The translations under genes were made by a program, and so were the position numbers. This document shows, in pieces, positions 1-9,284 of a DNA stretch of 64,000 bases. This DNA comes from Nocardia stercoris. GTDB taxonomy: Bacteria; Actinomycetota; Actinomycetes; Mycobacteriales; Mycobacteriaceae. Position 1 is the first letter of the stretch. Every line of letters begins with the position of its first letter. Location: NCBI RefSeq assembly GCF_003696265.1, contig NZ_RFFH01000018.1, positions 54,691-118,690 on the forward strand, given 5' to 3'. The notes below the pieces were generated by a model. That model was not told the DNA's origin, searched no databases, and was given only the letters and a program-made list of their open reading frames with translations.

Positions 1-42
1 CCCGCGAAGTAGCCGCGAACCCGCATCGACAGGAGAAAACAG

Positions 43-1383
43 ATGAGACGTTCGCAATCCCGATCCAGGGCCGGCCTCTTCGTAGTCGCGTTGTGTTTCC
101 TCACAACCGTCGCCGACGGTTACGACCTGATCGTTTACGGCGCGACAGTGCCGAAACTACTCCACGAGCCCGGCTGGCACTTGACGCCGGGTGCCGCCGG
201 TGCCATCGGCAGTTGGACCTTGGCCGGACTGATGGTGGGGTTCCTGGTCGCCGGTCCGCTCTCCGATCGGCTGGGCCGGCGCAAGATCATGATCATGGGT
301 GTCGCCTGGTTCTCCGTGGGCTCCCTGGTCTGTTCCCTGGCGCAATCGCCAGAGTTCTTGGGCGCCGCGCGATTTCTGACCGGCATCGGCCTCGGCGGGG
401 TGGTGCCCTCGGCTATCGCCTTGACGGTCGAATTCGCGCCGAAACATCGGCGGCAGCTGTACAACGGACTCACCCTGACCGGATACTCGATCGGCGGCAT
501 CATTTCCGCGCTCGCCGCGATCGCACTGCTGCCCGATCACGGATGGCGCATGCTCTACGCCATCGCCGCGCTCTACGCGCTGATCTTGCCGATCATGTAT
601 TTCACCCTGCCGGAATCATTGAATTTCCTTGTGCTGCAGGGAAAGTCTGATGAAGCACGCAAGGCGGCCGAACGCTACGGACTCGACCTCGACGAGGCGG
701 TGGCCGAGCACGGGACATCGCCGATCGCTGTGGAGCCCGGGTCGTCGCGCGGGTACCGCCAGGTAATCGCAAGCGGAAATCGAACAGCCGTCGCGTTGTT
801 CGCCGTCGTCTGCTTCTGCGGGCAGCTGATCAGTTACGGTCTCAATACCTGGCTGCCACAGCTCATGCGGCAGGCAGGCTATCCGCTCGGGTCCGCGCTG
901 CAATTCCTGCTGGTCATGCAGATCGGCGCCATAGTCGGCATGGTCGGCGGCGCGTTGCTGGGTGACCGTTTCGGTCCCCGATGGGTGGTCGCAGCCTTCT
1001 TCCTCGTGGGCGGAATCTCGCTAGTGGTGCTGAGCCAAAGGCTGGAGGTCGGGTTGTTGATGCTCGCGGTCGCGGGCGCCGGACTCGGATCGATAGGGAC
1101 AACCGCGCTCGGCTACGGCTATATCGCCACCCACTTCCCCGCGTCGTGCCGCGGTTCGGCCCTGGGAATCACCGTCGGATTGGGCCGGGTGGGAGCCATC
1201 GTCGGCCCGCTGGTCGGCGGCTGGGTGATCGGCGCCGGACTGGGCGGCGAATGGAGTTTCTACGCCTTCGCGATACCGGCGTTCGCGGCCGCCGCCGCGG
1301 TCGTCTTCGTCGTGCGGGCCGCAGCCCGTAACGACGGTACAGATCTGCGGTCGGACGAAGGCCTGGCGGGCGCGACGGCCTGA
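43..1383 (+). CDS. MFS transporter, aromatic acid:H+ symporter type
   Basis: This is a 446-residue integral membrane permease with about twelve hydrophobic segments, of the major facilitator superfamily, probably importing an aromatic or related organic acid by proton symport. The aromatic acid:H+ symporter signature DGYD lies in the first membrane helix (residues 25-28). The loop motif LSDRLGRRK after helix 2 (about residues 73-81) is the MFS family signature. The length is normal for the family. The ATG is preceded by AGGAG at 31-35, which fixes the start. It stands at the left edge next to catabolic genes, so it may supply their substrate; the substrate itself cannot be read from the sequence. 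Confidence 0.88.
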   Translation: MRRSQSRSRAGLFVVALCFLTTVADGYDLIVYGATVPKLLHEPGWHLTPGAAGAIGSWTLAGLMVGFLVAGPLSDRLGRRKIMIMGVAWFSVGSLVCSLAQSPEFLGAARFLTGIGLGGVVPSAIALTVEFAPKHRRQLYNGLTLTGYSIGGIISALAAIALLPDHGWRMLYAIAALYALILPIMYFTLPESLNFLVLQGKSDEARKAAERYGLDLDEAVAEHGTSPIAVEPGSSRGYRQVIASGNRTAVALFAVVCFCGQLISYGLNTWLPQLMRQAGYPLGSALQFLLVMQIGAIVGMVGGALLGDRFGPRWVVAAFFLVGGISLVVLSQRLEVGLLMLAVAGAGLGSIGTTALGYGYIATHFPASCRGSALGITVGLGRVGAIVGPLVGGWVIGAGLGGEWSFYAFAIPAFAAAAAVVFVVRAAARNDGTDLRSDEGLAGATA

Positions 1384-1424
1384 CGCGCGAGGCCCGCGGA
1401 TCGATCGGAACCGCAGCCCTGCAC

Positions 1425-1461
1425 GCAACTGCTTCCTCTCGACACGGGAGGGAGCAGTTGC
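1425..1461 (+). terminator. Rho-independent-type hairpin after the MFS gene
   Basis: A 14-bp stem (1425-1438 with 1448-1461, one U-G pair) closes a 9-base loop about 40 bases after the transporter stop codon. There is no long U tract, which is usual in high-GC actinobacteria. Confidence 0.7.
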
Positions 1462-1553
1462 TTCATATCGACAGGCCTCTAACTCGATCTGTTCTCGGAC
1501 ACCTGACAACAAGTTCGTGATTGCGGCATGTTCGGTGTCCAGGGCCCCACGAA

Positions 1554-1571
1554 TGTCCGAAAACTTGGACA
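1554..1571. promoter_or_regulatory. TGTCCG-N6-TGGACA operator-like palindrome (copy 1)
   Basis: The sequence TGTCCG AAAACT TGGACA matches a palindrome found five more times in this window, with one mismatch in the left arm. It lies 71 bases before the ATG at 1643 of the beta-propeller gene. That argues that the in-frame GTG at 1517 is not the true start. Confidence 0.6.
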
Positions 1572-1642
1572 TTTCGCGGTCGCCGGCGAACTCTATCTTT
1601 CCTCTCGACAACGCAGTCGATCGGGAACGGACGGTGGCGGGG

Positions 1643-2758
1643 ATGCCGAAGATACGGATGCCGGTCGATCGGCTGTATGTGGTGGCGCAGAACGGATGTG
1701 TCGCCGTCCTCGACCTTTTCGCCGACGGTTCGCTCGAGCCGCTCGCGGGATCGCCCTACCGGACCTCGGCGGGCTCGTTCTGTGTCGCCGCGAGCCCGGA
1801 GCGCAGGGTCGTCTATGTCGCCACGGGCGTCGGGCTCGGCACGCCGTTCAGCCTCGGTCAGACGTTGGCGCCGGAGCTGTTCAGCTTTCACGTCCGCGAC
1901 GACGGCACCCTCGAACGTGCCGGCGCCCCGCTGGCGCTGCCCCGGCTGTCCATGCCCGTGTCCATGGCAGTATCGACGGACAGCCGCAATCTGTACCTCG
2001 GCGTCGGCCGTGGGCCGGCCGGCTTCTTCCGGGGTAGCATCGCCCATTTCCGCCTGGACGAGCACGGGATTCCCACCGCGAGCGGTGCGGTCGTCCGGCT
2101 CGGCCGGTTCCTCGACGGTGTGGCGCAGCCGATCGTCTCCCCCGACGGGAAGCGCCTGTACGTGGCCAGCGTCATCGCGAAAGCCATAGTGCGCCTGGAT
2201 ATCCAGGCGGACGGCGCCCTATCGCAGGCCGTCGCGCGCAGCCCTTCCACCGGGGTATTCCCGATCACGCCGGCGTTCGCACCCGACGGGCGCTTCCTCT
2301 ATGTCGCCAACGAACTCTCCCAGTCGATCACCGGATTCCGGGTCGCCCGCGACGGCTCACTCGACGAACTCCCCCGTTCCCCCTATCCGACCGGGAAGAT
2401 TCCCCACAACCCGGTGTTCAGCCGGGACGGCCGCTTCGTCTACTTCGCGAACACGTTGTCCCACACCGTCACCGGATACGAGGTGCAAGCGTGCGGTGAC
2501 CTCGTACCGGTGCCCGGTTCCCCATTCGAGATGCCGGTGGAACCGGCGACCGTCGCTCGATCCACCGACGGCACCTGGCTCTATCTGGTTTCGTCACCGA
2601 TCCTGCAGGCGGGTTCGGTTGTGGTCGTCACCAGCCATCGGATCCAGCCCGACGGTTCCCTCACCCCGTCGGGCCACCAGCCCATCCCGACCGGGCTGAA
2701 ATTCGCCGATGGACCGAGCGCAATCGTGTTCCCCGTCCGCAGGAACCCAACTGCGTGA
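1643..2758 (+). CDS. Beta-propeller lactonase-family protein (YVTN/6-phosphogluconolactonase-like)
   Basis: This protein of about 371 residues is built from repeats of the type S-PDG-R-LYV-A spaced 45-50 residues apart, the pattern of seven-bladed lactonase or YVTN propellers. Examples are the segments around SPDGKRLYVAS, APDGRFLYVAN and SRDGRFVYFAN. Family members are 6-phosphogluconolactonases or proteins of unknown role, so any lactone-hydrolysing activity is an inference. The reading frame stays open up to a GTG at 1517. I prefer the ATG at 1643 because a repeated operator lies at 1554-1571 and the upstream codons do not look like a signal peptide. No signal peptide is evident from this start, unlike the two related propellers further right. 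Confidence 0.72.
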   Translation: MPKIRMPVDRLYVVAQNGCVAVLDLFADGSLEPLAGSPYRTSAGSFCVAASPERRVVYVATGVGLGTPFSLGQTLAPELFSFHVRDDGTLERAGAPLALPRLSMPVSMAVSTDSRNLYLGVGRGPAGFFRGSIAHFRLDEHGIPTASGAVVRLGRFLDGVAQPIVSPDGKRLYVASVIAKAIVRLDIQADGALSQAVARSPSTGVFPITPAFAPDGRFLYVANELSQSITGFRVARDGSLDELPRSPYPTGKIPHNPVFSRDGRFVYFANTLSHTVTGYEVQACGDLVPVPGSPFEMPVEPATVARSTDGTWLYLVSSPILQAGSVVVVTSHRIQPDGSLTPSGHQPIPTGLKFADGPSAIVFPVRRNPTA

Positions 2759-2768
2759 CAACACAATT

Positions 2769-2800
2769 CGAGTGCCGGCCGGAACCTGGCCGGGCACTCG
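2769..2800 (+). terminator. Hairpin terminator after the propeller gene
   Basis: CGAGTGCC at 2769-2776 pairs with GGCACTCG at 2793-2800, and an inner GGCC pairs with GGCC across a one-base bulge. The hairpin starts 10 bases after the stop codon. Confidence 0.65.
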
Positions 2801-3136
2801 ATGGGCGGCTCGCGGTCAGCCGACCGCCACGGCCTCTGTGAGCGCGATCAGCGTGCGGGCGGTCTTCCTGTGTGCGATGTCGACGTGCTGGCCCGACTGC
2901 GCTTCCCGCTCGCTTCGGAAGTTCGTCGTGCGGCTGCCGATCAAATCCCTCTGGTCGAATTTCCGTGCACGCTCGAATTGCGGGCCGATTTATCGTTTCC
3001 GAAGCGCGGGGTTCGAAAAATGCGAATTGACCACGTCGGAATGCCGTGGAAACATTCACAGTCGTATTGGCCACAATCGATCCGGGCCATGGACAATTCA
3101 TCGATTGGGAATTCGTGCCCGGACACGTTCAGCAGC
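2801..3136. other. Intergenic region upstream of the first alcohol dehydrogenase
   Basis: No gene with recognisable protein features is seen here. The right half is AT-richer, with several GAATT and AATTC motifs, and probably contains the promoter of the alcohol dehydrogenase. A frame stays open through it into that gene but has no conserved features. Confidence 0.5.
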
Positions 3137-3152
3137 AAGAGGAGTTCGGTCG

Positions 3153-4274
3153 ATGAAGACGCGTGGCGCTGTCCTGCTCGAGTCCCCAGGTAGATACGAG
3201 ATCGTCGAGTTGGACATGGACGAACCCCGGACCGGGGAGATCCGGGTGCGGATGGTCGCCAGTGGGCTGTGCCATTCCGACGACCATTTCGCCGTCGGCG
3301 ATCAGACGCCGGGGATCCTGCCGATCGCCGGCGGCCACGAGGGTGCGGGCGTCGTGGAAGCGGTCGGGCCCGGAACCATCGGATTCGCTGAGGGCGACCA
3401 CGTGGTGTTCTCGTTCCTGCCCGTGTGCGGACGATGTAGATGGTGCGCCAAGGGCATGCAGAACCTGTGTGATCTGGGCGCATTCCTCGCGACGGGCGCG
3501 CGATTCGACGACCCGCAATCGTTCCGGCTCTCGTTCGGGGGCCGGCCGGTCGGGCAGTTGGCCGGACTGGGCACCTTCTGTGAGCACATCACCGTGTCGG
3601 TCGCGTCGGCTGTCCGCATCGATCCCGAGATTCCGCTCGACGTCGCGGTACTGACCGGCTGCGGCGTCGCGACAGGCTGGGGTGCGGCGGTGAACTCGGC
3701 GAATGTTCGTCCCGATGACGTCGTCATCGTGATGGGCATCGGCGGGATCGGCATCAATGCGGTGCAGGGCGCGGCGCATGCCGGCGCCGGTGCGGTCATC
3801 GCTGTCGATCCGGTGCCGTTCAAGCGCGAATCGGCGCTGGAACTCGGTGCGACACACGCGGTGTCCGATATCGCCGAGGCCGAGGAGCTGGCCCGTTCGC
3901 TGACCGGGGGGCAGGGGGCAGATGCCTCGATCGTCACTGTCGGCGTGACCACCGGCCGGCACATCGGGCAGGCGCTGCAGGCAGTGCGCAAGGGCGGCAC
4001 CTGCGTGGCCGTGGGCCTGGGCGACACCTACGTCAAGGACGGCGACATCAACCTGCACGAGCTGACGCTGTACCAGAAGCGCCTGCAAGGCGCGCTGTTC
4101 GGCGCCTGCGCGCCGACCGCCGACATTCCGGCCCAGCTGGCCATGTACCAGCAGGGACGACTCCAACTCGACAAGCTGGTGACCACCCGCTACACCCTGG
4201 ACCAGATCAACCAGGGCTTCGAGGACATGAAAGCCGGCCGCAATCTGCGCGGAATCATCGTGCACGACGGCTGA
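3153..4274 (+). CDS. NDMA-dependent (mycofactocin-type) zinc alcohol dehydrogenase
   Basis: This 373-residue medium-chain zinc alcohol dehydrogenase resembles the NDMA-dependent, Rxyl_3153-like family. That family holds NAD(H) tightly and needs mycofactocin as electron carrier (established for the family). Catalytic zinc ligands are visible as Cys40 in GLCHSDDH and His62-Glu63 in GGHEGAG. Structural zinc ligands are Cys92, Cys95, Cys98 and Cys106. The Rossmann motif GIGGIG is followed by the family's VQGAAHAGA and VDPVPFKRE segments. AAGAGGAG at 3137-3144 precedes the ATG. The reading frame is open further upstream, but that extension has no family similarity. It would oxidise an alcohol to an aldehyde; the substrate is unknown. 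Confidence 0.9.
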   Translation: MKTRGAVLLESPGRYEIVELDMDEPRTGEIRVRMVASGLCHSDDHFAVGDQTPGILPIAGGHEGAGVVEAVGPGTIGFAEGDHVVFSFLPVCGRCRWCAKGMQNLCDLGAFLATGARFDDPQSFRLSFGGRPVGQLAGLGTFCEHITVSVASAVRIDPEIPLDVAVLTGCGVATGWGAAVNSANVRPDDVVIVMGIGGIGINAVQGAAHAGAGAVIAVDPVPFKRESALELGATHAVSDIAEAEELARSLTGGQGADASIVTVGVTTGRHIGQALQAVRKGGTCVAVGLGDTYVKDGDINLHELTLYQKRLQGALFGACAPTADIPAQLAMYQQGRLQLDKLVTTRYTLDQINQGFEDMKAGRNLRGIIVHDG

Positions 4275-4341
4275 CCTGGTCTCGCCCGACCGCTACGGTT
4301 GCTGTCCCAGCACTATTCGGCCGGGACGGCAACCAGGTCAG
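4271..4341. terminator. Nested convergent terminator
   Basis: CTGACCTGGT at 4271-4280 pairs with ACCAGGTCAG at 4332-4341. Inside it, 4298-4308 pairs with 4323-4333 with one wobble. It sits between the plus-strand alcohol dehydrogenase and the minus-strand SMP-30 gene and could serve both. Confidence 0.6.
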
Positions 4342-4344
4342 CGG

Positions 4345-5238
4345 TCAGACCCAGCCGATGCCCGGTACCTCCACCCGCACCGACAGCACCTGCCCGGCTC
4401 GCTCGGCCGTTCGGGCAGTGCGGTCGAAATCCGGTGCCGTACACAGGAACAACGTGCGACCGTCGGCACCACCGAGCGTGCACGCGAATACCCCGGTGCC
4501 GGGCGATATCTCATCGAGAATCTCGCCGCCGGCACCCACTCGCAGCACCCGGCCGTGCGTGAAATCGGCCACCCACAATGCGTTCTCGACATCCAGGCAG
4601 CACCCATCGGGCGCCACCGCGAACTCACCGATTGCCCGCATCAGATCACGTTCGGCGACCGGTTCGCCGAAGGACGCCCAGACACGGCGATTGCGCAGCG
4701 ACCCGTCTTCGGCCACGTCGAAGGCGGTGACACGGTTGGCGAAGGACTCACCCACCAGCAAGACACCGTCGGGCGTGATGACCGAGCCGTTCGGAAACAG
4801 CAGGTCCGTCGCGACCGTGGTGATCGTGCCGTCCGGGTCGACCCGCAGCAGGCTCGCCGGCTCGATCAACTCACCACCGAACAGATCGAATCCGAAGTGC
4901 CCCAGATAGCTTCGTCCCTGACTGTCCACGACCAGCTCGTTGAGCCAGCCGCGGGTGTGCGCCGAGAGATCGGCCAGTACCTCGAGCGTGCCGTCGGCTC
5001 GGCGGATCAGCAGCCGGCTGTCCTCCGCCGAGACCACCAGCAGCCGCCCGTCGGGCAGCCACCCCAGGCCCACCGGCGGGCCGGCCAGCTCGGCTTCCAC
5101 CCGCACGTCACTGCCGTCCTCGCGGGCCGACAGCACGCGATGGGTGTACAGATCGGAGAACCAGAGCCGGTCCCGGTGCCATCGCGGCGCTTCCAGGTAT
5201 GTACATCCCGGTACCACCGTCACGAATTCGCGGCTCAT
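4345..5238 (-). CDS. SMP-30/gluconolactonase/LRE-like protein
   Basis: This 297-residue single-domain six-bladed propeller belongs to the SMP-30/gluconolactonase family, whose members are metal-dependent lactonases. Likely metal ligands are the Glu in YLEAPRW near the N terminus, the Asn in GWLNELVVD, the Asn in LFPNGSVITPDG and an Asp near the C-terminal ALWVADF segment. The start was set at 5238 because GGAGG (complement of 5243-5247) lies five bases before that ATG; the longer frame starting at 5283 lacks this. A lactonase next to an alcohol dehydrogenase fits ring-opening of a lactone in a cyclic-substrate pathway, which is an inference. Confidence 0.82.
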   Translation of the reverse strand: MSREFVTVVPGCTYLEAPRWHRDRLWFSDLYTHRVLSAREDGSDVRVEAELAGPPVGLGWLPDGRLLVVSAEDSRLLIRRADGTLEVLADLSAHTRGWLNELVVDSQGRSYLGHFGFDLFGGELIEPASLLRVDPDGTITTVATDLLFPNGSVITPDGVLLVGESFANRVTAFDVAEDGSLRNRRVWASFGEPVAERDLMRAIGEFAVAPDGCCLDVENALWVADFTHGRVLRVGAGGEILDEISPGTGVFACTLGGADGRTLFLCTAPDFDRTARTAERAGQVLSVRVEVPGIGWV

Positions 5239-5573
5239 GCATTCCTCCATTTGCGGCGACTTCATTGTCAATTCCGACACCATGTCGAATTTCGCCGCAC
5301 CCGAGCGTAATCAGCATCACAGTGCATTCCAATTGAAGAGATGCGAATCCCGGATTCACCGGAATCGAATCGATGATCGCCGGCTTCCGACCCGGGTCGC
5401 ACCGGATCGCTTCATGCCCGAACAAGTGCCGCTTCATGCCCATTGGCGCGACATGTATAATATATTATATCCCATCAAGCCAGTTGGTCGTCCTTCGACG
5501 ACCGGGCGTCCGGTAGTCAGCGAATCGTCATCGTTCCCGCCCGGTCCGAGGCGGGAGTCAGGACCGATACACT
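5239..5573. other. Divergent promoter region between SMP-30 and FUSC genes
   Basis: No gene is seen. The region contains the AT-rich palindrome at 5456-5469 in an otherwise GC-rich background. It must hold promoters for both divergent genes. Confidence 0.5.
5456..5469. promoter_or_regulatory. AT-only palindrome TATAATATATTATA
   Basis: This perfect 14-base palindrome lies 104 bases upstream of the FUSC gene. Two close relatives occur at 36409-36423 and 48031-48048. It could be an operator or overlap a -10 element; a chance AT-rich promoter cannot be excluded. Confidence 0.4.
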
Positions 5574-7592
5574 ATGAATGCGAGGCAGATCGCACAGCTC
5601 CTCCCCAATCCGGGCGGTGCCGCCACCATCGCACGAGCGGCGGCGCGCGGGATGAAACCCGGTCGGCCACTTCAGGATCCGACGCGATTGTGCCGCGTCG
5701 CCGTCGCCATGATCGCCGCCACGCTCCTCGGGCAATTCCTGCACGATGTCGCGGCCCAGAACCTGCTCTGTGTCGGCGCGTTCCTCGGCGGAATCGCCGC
5801 CCTCATGCCCTACCAGCGTGGCCGCATCGCCGCGGCAGCATGGACCGGCGGCGCGGAACTCGCGGCCGCGCTGACCGGCATCGTGCTGCACGGCATCTGG
5901 TGGGCACTGCTCCCGCTGCTGGCAGCCGGCTTCTTCGTCGGCGGCATCATGCGCGTGGTGGGGGTCGGAATCTCCATGCGGGTGATCGTGGTGACCATCG
6001 TCATGATCGCCTTCGCCGAGATCACCCCATCGACCGGGACGGGCGGGCGCGAGTTCGCCCTGTTCGCCGGCGGGGTGGCGATCATGCTGGGATGCCAACT
6101 CCTCCCACCGTTCGAGCCCCGGCATCTCGCGCAGCGCCGCGCCGTCGCCGACCTCTACACCGCATTGACCGGCCCCGGGCCGTTCGCCCCCGCTTTGCTT
6201 GTGGCGGACAACAGCTTGGCTCTGGTAGCTCGTTCCCGTGATCGACAGATCCTCGGCCTGATCGCATTGACCGAGCAGGCCGAACAGATCGGGCAGCTAC
6301 TGCACGCGGTCGACAATCGCGGCGAAGGCAGCGCCGCGGACCGGCCCGCCCGCACCGACATCGGCCACCGGCTCACCACGATCGCCGCCGCCGTTCGCTG
6401 GGACCGCGGTGGCCGGCCGGGATTCCGTACATCGCGGGACACCGAGTCCGCACAGGACCCGTTGTGGGACAAGCTACGACGATCGGTCGGGCACGCCGAG
6501 GAGTTGGTCGCGGGCGGACCGCTCGAGCAGCCTCTCGACGATCGCAGGCCGCCGACACCGGCGGAGCTGGTTCGCGACGAACTGCGCCCCGGCGCGCCCA
6601 TGTTCCGCCATGCCGTGCGGCTCGCCGTCGCGGGCGTGCTCGGCGAGGTGATCGGTCGAGCCATCGGCACCGCGGCTGGATCGAGTCTGCTACCGGCACA
6701 CGGATTCTGGGTCTGCCTGACCGTTGTGCTGATCTTGTTTCCGGATTACGGCGATGCCTCCAGCCGCGGCATCGCTCGCACCGTGGGTACGGTGGCCGGC
6801 GCACTCGGCGGTGCCGCCCTGTCCTTGCTGCCTCAGCACCCTGTGCTGCACAGCGCACTGCTGATCGTCTTGTTCCTCGGGTATCTCGCATTCCGCAGTT
6901 GCGGCCAGCCGTGGACCATGCTGTGGGTCGTCATGTGGATCTCGGTGCTGTCGAACGGACCGCTGGGAGCCGTCACGCGCGGCCTGGCCACCGTCGTCGG
7001 CGCCGCCCTCGCCCTGGCTGTGTTCCTGATGCTGCCGACCTGGCAACGCGCCCGCTTGAACGGGCTGCTTGTCGCGTGGTTGCGGTCCCAAGCCGATCAG
7101 ATCGCTGCCCTATGCCGGATGTGGGACGATTACAGCACATCACACCGAGCCGAGACCGCACGCGCCACCGTGCGCACCAGGCTGGCCCGGCTGGAGTTCC
7201 TCGACGCGTCCCAGCAGGCTCACCATGAACCACCCGACCGCACCGGAGTCTGGACAGATCGTGCCGTGGACGAGGTTTCCGGCCTGGTGGGCGAGATCGC
7301 GAAGCAGGTGTCCGTCGTGGTCGGCCTGGGTCCTGGAGATACCGAAGCGGTAGCCCGCGACACCCGCGACCAGCTGGTACGGATCGCGACACAACTCGAA
7401 GATCTGGCCGTGACCATCACGCTAGACCACATGCGCTCCAAGGTATTTCCGGCGCGACCAAGCGCAGCTGCGCCGCTGGCTACCGACAGCGGGATCGCGA
7501 CCGCCCGAGCATCGGCAGCGATCGACCGATTGGCCGCGAACACCCGCAGATCGTTCTCGCCGGACCGCATCGGAGAGACCTCACCTCGATAG
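5574..7592 (+). CDS. FUSC-family inner membrane protein
   Basis: This 672-residue protein has two membrane blocks, at roughly residues 38-155 and 345-485, each made of several short hydrophobic helices. Between and after them are hydrophilic stretches rich in Arg and Glu. The two-block layout, and the second block's pattern of HGFWVCLTVVLILFPDYGDASSRGIARTVGT-like sequence, match the fusaric-acid-resistance (FUSC/YccS-like) family. Members are linked to efflux of aromatic carboxylic acids. Next to an aromatic-acid type importer and acid-forming enzymes it could relieve acid accumulation; the substrate is not known. Confidence 0.75.
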   Translation: MNARQIAQLLPNPGGAATIARAAARGMKPGRPLQDPTRLCRVAVAMIAATLLGQFLHDVAAQNLLCVGAFLGGIAALMPYQRGRIAAAAWTGGAELAAALTGIVLHGIWWALLPLLAAGFFVGGIMRVVGVGISMRVIVVTIVMIAFAEITPSTGTGGREFALFAGGVAIMLGCQLLPPFEPRHLAQRRAVADLYTALTGPGPFAPALLVADNSLALVARSRDRQILGLIALTEQAEQIGQLLHAVDNRGEGSAADRPARTDIGHRLTTIAAAVRWDRGGRPGFRTSRDTESAQDPLWDKLRRSVGHAEELVAGGPLEQPLDDRRPPTPAELVRDELRPGAPMFRHAVRLAVAGVLGEVIGRAIGTAAGSSLLPAHGFWVCLTVVLILFPDYGDASSRGIARTVGTVAGALGGAALSLLPQHPVLHSALLIVLFLGYLAFRSCGQPWTMLWVVMWISVLSNGPLGAVTRGLATVVGAALALAVFLMLPTWQRARLNGLLVAWLRSQADQIAALCRMWDDYSTSHRAETARATVRTRLARLEFLDASQQAHHEPPDRTGVWTDRAVDEVSGLVGEIAKQVSVVVGLGPGDTEAVARDTRDQLVRIATQLEDLAVTITLDHMRSKVFPARPSAAAPLATDSGIATARASAAIDRLAANTRRSFSPDRIGETSPR

Positions 7593-7681
7593 ACAGTACC
7601 GGACAGCCGGCTCCGGGGCCGGTGTGCGCTCGAAGAGCGAGTACGCGCACCGGACCGGGACCGGCTGGGGTCGAACCTGGC

Positions 7682-8827
7682 TCAGCTCCCGCCGACGGTC
7701 TGCTCGAGCAGGTCGTTGTCCGCGCCGATGGCCCGCGCCGAATGCAATGGATCCGGGCGTTTGCCGTCGAACGACAGCGGCAGACCGGCCACCGCGATCT
7801 CGTCCGCAGTGGGCTTGCCGAGGATCCCCAATGCACGGGTCTGTTCGTGGGCGACGATCTCGGCCGTGTTCTGGGTCGGAGCGACCGGTATGCCGGCGTC
7901 CTGCAGAATCCGCTGCCACTGTTCGCGGGTCTGGGTTGCGATCCGCTCGCCGATCAGCCGGTCGATCTCGCCGCGATGGGTCAATCTCGCCGCGTTGGTG
8001 GCGAATCGGGCGTCATCAGCCCACTCCGGATGTCCGAGCGCCGCACACAGCCGCCCGAACAGCGCATCGTTGGCGCAGCTGATCACGAGATGTCCGTCGG
8101 TGGCCTCGTACGCCCGGTGCGGCACGATGAACGCGACCCCGGATCCGTGCCGGCCACCCAGGTCACCGTCGGCGGTGTAGTTGGCGATGCCGATACTCAT
8201 CCAGGCGATGGCCGTCTCCAGCAGCGAACTGTTCACTGTCGCGCCGGTGTGTTTGGCCTGGCGCCGGAACAGGGCGGCGAGGATTCCGATCACCACCCAC
8301 ATCCCGGTGCCGAAGTCCACGATCGACACCCCGGCCCGCACCGGGGCCTGCCCTTCCTCGCCGGTGATGTTCATGATTCCGGAGAACGCCTGCATCAGCG
8401 GGTCGTAACCGGGCAGCGTGTTCATCGGGCCGGTGTGACCGAACGCGCCGACCTCGGCGTAGATGAGCTCGGGCTTGGTGATCCGAAGGCTGTCGGCGTC
8501 GAGTCCGTAGCGTGCCGCCGAACCCGGCCGCAGATTGTGCAGGAATACGTCGGCGCGCGTGGCGATCAGCTCGTGCAGCGTGGTCAGCTGCTCCTGGTCT
8601 TTGATATCGATACGGAGGCAACGCTTTCCGCGGTTGAGGGCGTGGAAGGCCGCACCGCTGCCCTGCCACATGCTCGGCCCCCATCCGCGCGACGAATCCC
8701 CGGTGGGCCGTTCCACCTTCCAGACCTCGGCGCCCAGCTCCGCGAGTATCTTGCCGGCGAACGGCGCCGAGGCGCTGTCGCCCAGTTCCACCACGGTTGT
8801 GCCGGCCAGGGGCAGATCGCCGGTCAT
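7682..8827 (-). CDS. CaiB/BaiF class III CoA-transferase
   Basis: This 381-residue class III CoA-transferase moves CoA between carboxylic acids. The N-terminal VVELGDSASAPFAGKILAELGAEV pattern, the NRGKR motif and GYDPLMQA are typical of the family. The catalytic aspartate that carries the acyl intermediate is probably Asp171 in VDFGTGM, matching the DSNTGM of formyl-CoA transferase. Its ATG overlaps the stop codon of the DUF35 gene by the usual ATGA, so it is the last gene of the minus-strand acyl-CoA operon starting at 12197. The acid partner is unknown. Confidence 0.88.
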   Translation of the reverse strand: MTGDLPLAGTTVVELGDSASAPFAGKILAELGAEVWKVERPTGDSSRGWGPSMWQGSGAAFHALNRGKRCLRIDIKDQEQLTTLHELIATRADVFLHNLRPGSAARYGLDADSLRITKPELIYAEVGAFGHTGPMNTLPGYDPLMQAFSGIMNITGEEGQAPVRAGVSIVDFGTGMWVVIGILAALFRRQAKHTGATVNSSLLETAIAWMSIGIANYTADGDLGGRHGSGVAFIVPHRAYEATDGHLVISCANDALFGRLCAALGHPEWADDARFATNAARLTHRGEIDRLIGERIATQTREQWQRILQDAGIPVAPTQNTAEIVAHEQTRALGILGKPTADEIAVAGLPLSFDGKRPDPLHSARAIGADNDLLEQTVGGS

Positions 8828-9264
8828 GGCTCGCTCCGATCCGAAGAAATGGGCGCACCGGTAAATACCGGCAGTTTCTGTTCGCCGCGCTCGACGTACC
8901 GCACTCGCACCGGCATCCCGATCTCGATCGTGGCCGGATCACCGTCGATCTGGGTGAACAGGTGATAGCCCTCGGCGAGTTCGACGAACCCGACGGTGTA
9001 GGGCACGATCGCCGCCCACACCGGTGTGGGCCCGCGGCCGATTGTGCTGAAGGAGTAGACCGTTCCGACTCCGCTCGATTGCTGCCAAGTCAGTTCCGCC
9101 GCGTCGCAGTGCGGGCAGCGCGAATGCGGCGGCCACACCGATTCGTGGCAGGCGTCGCAGCGCTGATAGGTGAGCCGCTCGTCGGCGAGGGCCCGCCAGT
9201 ACGGTTCGGAATCGAGCTGACGGTAGGGCTGCGGCCAGCCGTCAGATGACTGTGTGTCGCTCAT
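8824..9264 (-). CDS. Zn-ribbon OB-fold protein (DUF35)
   Basis: This 146-residue protein has a rubredoxin-like zinc ribbon with Cys36, Cys39, Cys50 and Cys53, followed by a beta-rich OB-fold. DUF35 proteins are obligate partners of thiolase-superfamily enzymes; in bacterial steroid side-chain degradation the DUF35 domain of ChsH2 binds the aldolase Ltp2 (established knowledge). Here it lies directly downstream of a thiolase-like gene and overlaps the next gene by ATGA. It is therefore probably the accessory subunit of that enzyme, acting in the cytoplasm. The 146-aa start is the ATG at 9264, about 18 bases after the thiolase-like stop codon. Confidence 0.85.
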   Translation of the reverse strand: MSDTQSSDGWPQPYRQLDSEPYWRALADERLTYQRCDACHESVWPPHSRCPHCDAAELTWQQSSGVGTVYSFSTIGRGPTPVWAAIVPYTVGFVELAEGYHLFTQIDGDPATIEIGMPVRVRYVERGEQKLPVFTGAPISSDRSEP

Positions 9265-9284
9265 GTCGTAGTCCTTTCCGCCGG

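Noticed and set aside
1517..1642. GTG start at 1517 for the first propeller
   Set aside because: The extra 42 codons cross the TGTCCG-N6-TGGACA operator-like site and do not form a signal peptide.
2709..3152. A continuous frame extending the first alcohol dehydrogenase by nearly 150 codons
   Set aside because: The extension has no family similarity, while the ATG at 3153 has an excellent ribosome site and gives a normal-length protein.
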